Of a stretch of 64,000 nucleotides of DNA, positions 60,736-64,000 are shown piece after piece. The stretch is from Sphingomonas faeni. Its GTDB lineage: Bacteria > Pseudomonadota > Alphaproteobacteria > Sphingomonadales > Sphingomonadaceae. The stretch spans positions 62,001-126,000 of the forward strand of contig NZ_JALPNF010000008.1 in assembly GCF_023195535.1 (NCBI RefSeq), given 5' to 3'. The notes under the pieces are model-generated. The model was given only the letters and a program-made list of their open reading frames with translations. It searched no databases and was not told the DNA's origin. Every line of letters begins with the position of its first letter. Position 1 is the first letter of the stretch. The position numbers were made by a program, and so were the translations under genes.

Positions 60736-63708
60736 TTAGCCGAAGGTGCGCTGCCACCAGCCGCGGCGGGGGGCGCCGTCGGGGTCGTCGTTGGTGTCCG
60801 AAGTCGCGACGTCCTGGGGCTGGACCTCGGCCTTGGGAGGGGTGGTCGTGATCGGCTCGGCGAGCGGTTCGCTGGTCGGGGCGGCGTCGCCGGCTTCGAC
60901 CACGGCTGCCTTGCGCGGGCGACCGCGGGGCTTGGCGGCCTTGGCAGGGGCTTCCTCGACGACCGCCTCTTCAACCGCTGGGGCTTCGACTACCGCGTCC
61001 GACGCCTTGCGACGTGCACGCTTGGGCTTGGGCGCCGACGCTTTGATGGTTTCGGCGGGCGTTGCGCTCACCTCGTCCATCGTCGCTTCTGCAACCGCTT
61101 CGCGACGGCGACGGCCTGCCTTTGGCGCAGCAGGTTCGGCAGCGACGGGTTCCGGAACGATCGGCTCCAGAACCACTGGCTCCGGTGCAACCGTCTCGGC
61201 TTCCGCCTCGACCGCGCGTGGCTTGCGACCACGGCGAGCCTTGGGGGCTGCATCGGCGACCGCCTCGGCGATGTTCGCCGCTGCGGCTGCCGCACGGGCA
61301 CGCGGACGACGGCGCATCTTCGGGCCCTCGGCCACTTCCGCGACCGGGGCTTCCTCGACGGCCTGCTCGAACGCGGGCTCGTAAGGCGGCTCGGCATAGG
61401 TCGACTCGACCGGCTCGTACGCTTCCGGCTCGGGTGCCTCAGCAATCAGCTGGGCATCGTCGATGCTGCTGACGGCTACCGACTGGCCATTCTCGGACCC
61501 GCCCTGCTCGTTGCGACGACCGCCACGACGTCCCCGACGACCGCGACGACGACGGCCTTCGCCCTCGACGCCGTTGGCCTGCTCGGCAGGTGCGCTGCCC
61601 TCGAGCGCTTCGCCACCGCCGACTTCGACGATGTCGCCCTCGACCTCGTCGATTTCCTCGACGTTGGTGTCGGCGTCCTCGAACGTGCCATCCTCGTTGA
61701 CGCCCTCTGCTGCACCTTCCTCACCGGGACGTGCACGACCACGACGACCGCGGCGACGGCGGCGCTTCTTGCCGCCTTCACCGTCCGCATCGCGACCGTT
61801 TTCACGCGGTGCGCGCTGCTCGCCATTACCCTCGCGGAGCTCACGACCGCCCTCGCGACGACGCGGCTGCTCGGCTTCGGCCTCCTCGACTTCTTCTTCC
61901 TCGATCTCGTCCTCGATCTCCTCGGGAAGATCGTCATCGTCTTCCTCGATGATCTGGACGAACTTGGGCGCATGCGCGGGCGGCGGGCCGCTGGCCTCGA
62001 CCGTCATGTGCGCGCCTTCCTCGTCCTGGCCGGGAATGATCTCGACGATCACGCCGTAGCGATCCTCGATCTCCGAGATGTCGGCGCGCTTGCGGTTGAG
62101 GATGTAGACCGCGGCTTCCTGGCTCGCGCGCAGCGTCAGCAGCGAGCCGCGACCGCGGGCGGCCTCGTCCTCGATTAGGCGCAGCGCTGAGATGCCCGAC
62201 GACGACGCGGTGCGGACCAGGCCGGTTCCCTCGCAATGCGGGCAGGGGCGGGTGGACGCCTCGAGCACGCCGGTACGCAGGCGCTGGCGGCTCATTTCCA
62301 TGAGGCCGAACGACGAGATGCGGCCGATCTGGATGCGCGCGCGATCGTTCTTGAGCGCCTCCTTCATCGCCTTCTCGACCTTACGGACGTTGGAATTGTT
62401 ATCCATGTCGATGAAGTCGATGACGACGAGCCCGGCCATGTCGCGCAGGCGGAGCTGGCGACCGATTTCCTGTGCGGCTTCGAGGTTGGTCGCGGTCGCG
62501 GTCTGCTCGATCGAATGCTCGCGCGTCGACCGGCCCGAGTTGATGTCGATCGAGACGAGCGCCTCGGTCGGGTTGATGACGAGGTAGCCGCCCGACTTCA
62601 GCTGGACGACGGGATGGTACATCGCCGACAGCTGATCCTCGACGCCGGCGCGCTGGAACAGCGGCACGGGGTCGGCGTAATGCTTGATGCGACGGGCGTG
62701 CGTCGGCATCAGCAGGCGCATGAACTCGCGCGCCTGGCGATAGCCGTCCTCGCCCTCGACAATGACCTCTTCGATTTCCTTGTTGTAGATGTCGCGGATC
62801 GCGCGCTTGATTAGGTCGCTGTCGCCGTAGACGAGCGCGGGGGCCGACGCCTTGAGCGTGGCCTCGCGGATGCCGTCCCAGAGGCGGGCGAGGTAATCGA
62901 AGTCGCGCTTGATCTCGACCTTCGAGCGCTGCAGCCCTGCGGTGCGGACGATGCAGCCCATCGACGGCGGCAACTGCATGTCGGCCATGATCGTCTTGAG
63001 GCGCTTGCGATCGCCCGCGTTGCTGATCTTGCGCGAAATGCCGCCGCCGTGGCTCGTGTTCGGCATCAGCACGCAGTAGCGACCGGCCAGCGACAGGTAC
63101 GTGGTCAGCGCTGCGCCCTTGTTGCCGCGCTCCTCCTTGACGACTTGGACGAGCAGCACCTGGCGGCGATGGATCACGTCCTGGATCTTGTAGCGGCGGC
63201 GCAGGTTCATGCGGCGCTCGCGCAGGTCCTCGACCGCGGCGTCGTCGCCGTTCGACTTGCGCTTGCGGCGCGGGGCTTCACCGGCTTCGTTGCCCTCGAG
63301 TTCGTCAGCGACGTCGGGATCTACCCCGCCATCGTCCTCGAAGCGCTCGATGTCGTCCTCGTCGTCACCCTCTTCGTCGTCCGAGTCGTAGTCGGCGCGC
63401 AGCGCAGCTTCCTCGGCGGCGTGCTCGGCTTCCTCGCGGAGCAGCGCGTCGCGATCTTCCTTGGGGATCTGGTAGTAATCGGGGTGGATCTCGCTGAAGG
63501 CGAGAAAGCCGTGGCGATTGCCGCCGTAATCGATGAACGCCGCCTGGAGCGACGGTTCGACCCGCGTGACCTTGGCGAGGTAGATATTGCCCTTGAGCTG
63601 CTTGCGTTCGGCACTCTCGAAATCGAATTCCTCGATCCGGTTACCCTTGACGACTGCGATCCGGGTTTCTTCCCGGTGGCGTGCGTCGATCAGCATGCGC
63701 GTTGTCAT
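60736..63708 (-). CDS. rne: Ribonuclease E/G (RNase E type)
   Basis: RNase E starts bulk mRNA decay and rRNA and tRNA processing. The 990-residue protein begins MTTRMLIDARHREETRIAV. Its S1 domain is split by an acidic insert, about residues 88-165 (several Asp/Glu runs), which is typical of alphaproteobacteria. Downstream are the catalytic Asp region GLVVIDFIDMDNN (near 425-435), the Zn-link CPHCEGTG (about 490), and a long disordered C-terminal half (about 600-990) with Arg-rich runs (KKRRRRRGRRGRARPG), Glu/Ala-rich stretches and a terminal GWWQRTFG. The longer frame upstream of 63708 is not supported. Confidence 0.96.
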   Translation of the reverse strand: MTTRMLIDARHREETRIAVVKGNRIEEFDFESAERKQLKGNIYLAKVTRVEPSLQAAFIDYGGNRHGFLAFSEIHPDYYQIPKEDRDALLREEAEHAAEEAALRADYDSDDEEGDDEDDIERFEDDGGVDPDVADELEGNEAGEAPRRKRKSNGDDAAVEDLRERRMNLRRRYKIQDVIHRRQVLLVQVVKEERGNKGAALTTYLSLAGRYCVLMPNTSHGGGISRKISNAGDRKRLKTIMADMQLPPSMGCIVRTAGLQRSKVEIKRDFDYLARLWDGIREATLKASAPALVYGDSDLIKRAIRDIYNKEIEEVIVEGEDGYRQAREFMRLLMPTHARRIKHYADPVPLFQRAGVEDQLSAMYHPVVQLKSGGYLVINPTEALVSIDINSGRSTREHSIEQTATATNLEAAQEIGRQLRLRDMAGLVVIDFIDMDNNSNVRKVEKAMKEALKNDRARIQIGRISSFGLMEMSRQRLRTGVLEASTRPCPHCEGTGLVRTASSSGISALRLIEDEAARGRGSLLTLRASQEAAVYILNRKRADISEIEDRYGVIVEIIPGQDEEGAHMTVEASGPPPAHAPKFVQIIEEDDDDLPEEIEDEIEEEEVEEAEAEQPRRREGGRELREGNGEQRAPRENGRDADGEGGKKRRRRRGRRGRARPGEEGAAEGVNEDGTFEDADTNVEEIDEVEGDIVEVGGGEALEGSAPAEQANGVEGEGRRRRGRRGRRGGRRNEQGGSENGQSVAVSSIDDAQLIAEAPEPEAYEPVESTYAEPPYEPAFEQAVEEAPVAEVAEGPKMRRRPRARAAAAAANIAEAVADAAPKARRGRKPRAVEAEAETVAPEPVVLEPIVPEPVAAEPAAPKAGRRRREAVAEATMDEVSATPAETIKASAPKPKRARRKASDAVVEAPAVEEAVVEEAPAKAAKPRGRPRKAAVVEAGDAAPTSEPLAEPITTTPPKAEVQPQDVATSDTNDDPDGAPRRGWWQRTFG

Positions 63709-64000
63709 TATAGATTCTCCGCGCGCGCGCCGGGCCTGTCGGCAGCCGTCGCGCGCTTGATGGTGGTGCGGTCGGGCACGGACGCCCGGACTCGCGGATG
63801 GTGTGCGAAACTGCCTCTGCGCGAAGTGCATGCCGCGGGAACTCTCCCTGCGGCGCCCGCACGACCGCGAGTCCGTCGGCGAAGGCCGGTCGGAGTGCGG
63901 GGCGGGGGGAATGCGTCATTCGAGCGTCAACCTGAAGTGCCGCGCCGGCGAAGGATCCGCAGGCGGGCGTGAAGACCGGCGCGTCGCTGGTAAAATCCAG
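63709..64000. other. Upstream region of rne
   Basis: 292 bp to the window end. The segment nearest rne is GC-rich with Arg/Ala-type shadow frames. No complete gene is recognised; TTGACG near 63930 on the minus strand could be part of an rne promoter, but no convincing -10 was found. RNase E in other bacteria controls its own mRNA through the 5' leader. Confidence 0.35.

Noticed and set aside
1..64000. tRNA or rRNA genes
   Set aside because: No T-arm-type GTTCGAATCC pattern with acceptor pairing and no rRNA-like block was found by eye; a covariance-model search would be decisive.

Overview
The window is GC-rich, densely packed chromosomal DNA that looks like a member of the Sphingomonadaceae (Alphaproteobacteria), most likely Sphingomonas or a close relative. 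This is inferred from the gene families present (DUF2312/GapR-like, DUF1244, PtsP with a GAF domain, single-domain-type Coq7, a large RNase E ending in a Trp-Trp tail) and from gene order. No rRNA or tRNA gene, CRISPR array, complete insertion sequence or prophage was seen. Almost all genes are housekeeping genes. Long antisense open frames are common, as expected at this GC content, and were treated as shadows.

Layout. 1-2.8 kb: 5' part of lnt (minus), a VOC protein, a PHA-granule-type protein, then the minus-strand chain cstA > YbdD-like > heme oxygenase, joined by ATGA overlaps. 5.4-10.6 kb: pyk, DUF1244, a GapR-like protein, a small GIY-YIG nuclease gene enclosed by two inverted 122-bp palindromic elements, a HerA-like ATPase and a DUF1003 membrane protein. 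10.6-17.1 kb: yebC, ruvC, a 2.3-kb interruption with a polysaccharide pyruvyl transferase-like gene and decayed AMP-ligase and acyl-carrier-protein remnants, ruvA, a reverse-strand 2-hydroxyacid dehydrogenase, ruvB. 17.4-25.5 kb: ptsP, a RodZ-like protein, cpoB, tilS, ftsH and a secreted Rap1a-like protein. 26-34.7 kb: DUF3667 protein, proA, a ParDE-like toxin-antitoxin pair, nadD, rsfS, rlmH, an EnvC-like protein, ctpA, dsbB, coq7. 34.7-40.2 kb: a secreted hypothetical, DedA, aldo/keto reductase, and the UdgX plus radical-SAM pair. 40.2-47 kb: smc, two thioredoxin-fold DsbA-like proteins, DUF721, mutY. 47-58.8 kb: serine hydrolase, nudC, LLM oxidoreductase, HAD 5'-nucleotidase, dapD, glpX, CPBP protease, CocE-like hydrolase, a two-gene ABC exporter, a third DsbA-like protein. 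58.8-64 kb: an M48/TPR protease and rne with a strong terminator.

Functional themes: DNA repair and recombination (ruvABC, mutY, UdgX/radical SAM, HerA-like), envelope maintenance and disulfide chemistry (lnt, EnvC-like, CtpA, DsbB, three DsbA-like proteins, M48/TPR, CpoB, RodZ-like, FtsH), central carbon metabolism (cstA, pyk, ptsP, glpX) and ribosome or NAD maintenance (nadD, rsfS, rlmH).

The most distinctive feature is the intergenic DNA. I count 27 composite palindromic elements of about 50-190 bp, in several sequence families, most built on one plan: a short hairpin, a variable core, and the same hairpin inverted. The best candidate for something undescribed is the unit at 7715-8314, where a GIY-YIG nuclease gene lies between two same-length copies of one family in opposite orientation. 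Other leads are a hairpin that appears to sequester the cstA ribosome binding site, the foreign-looking block splitting ruvC from ruvA, and the toxin-antitoxin pair translationally linked to nadD.
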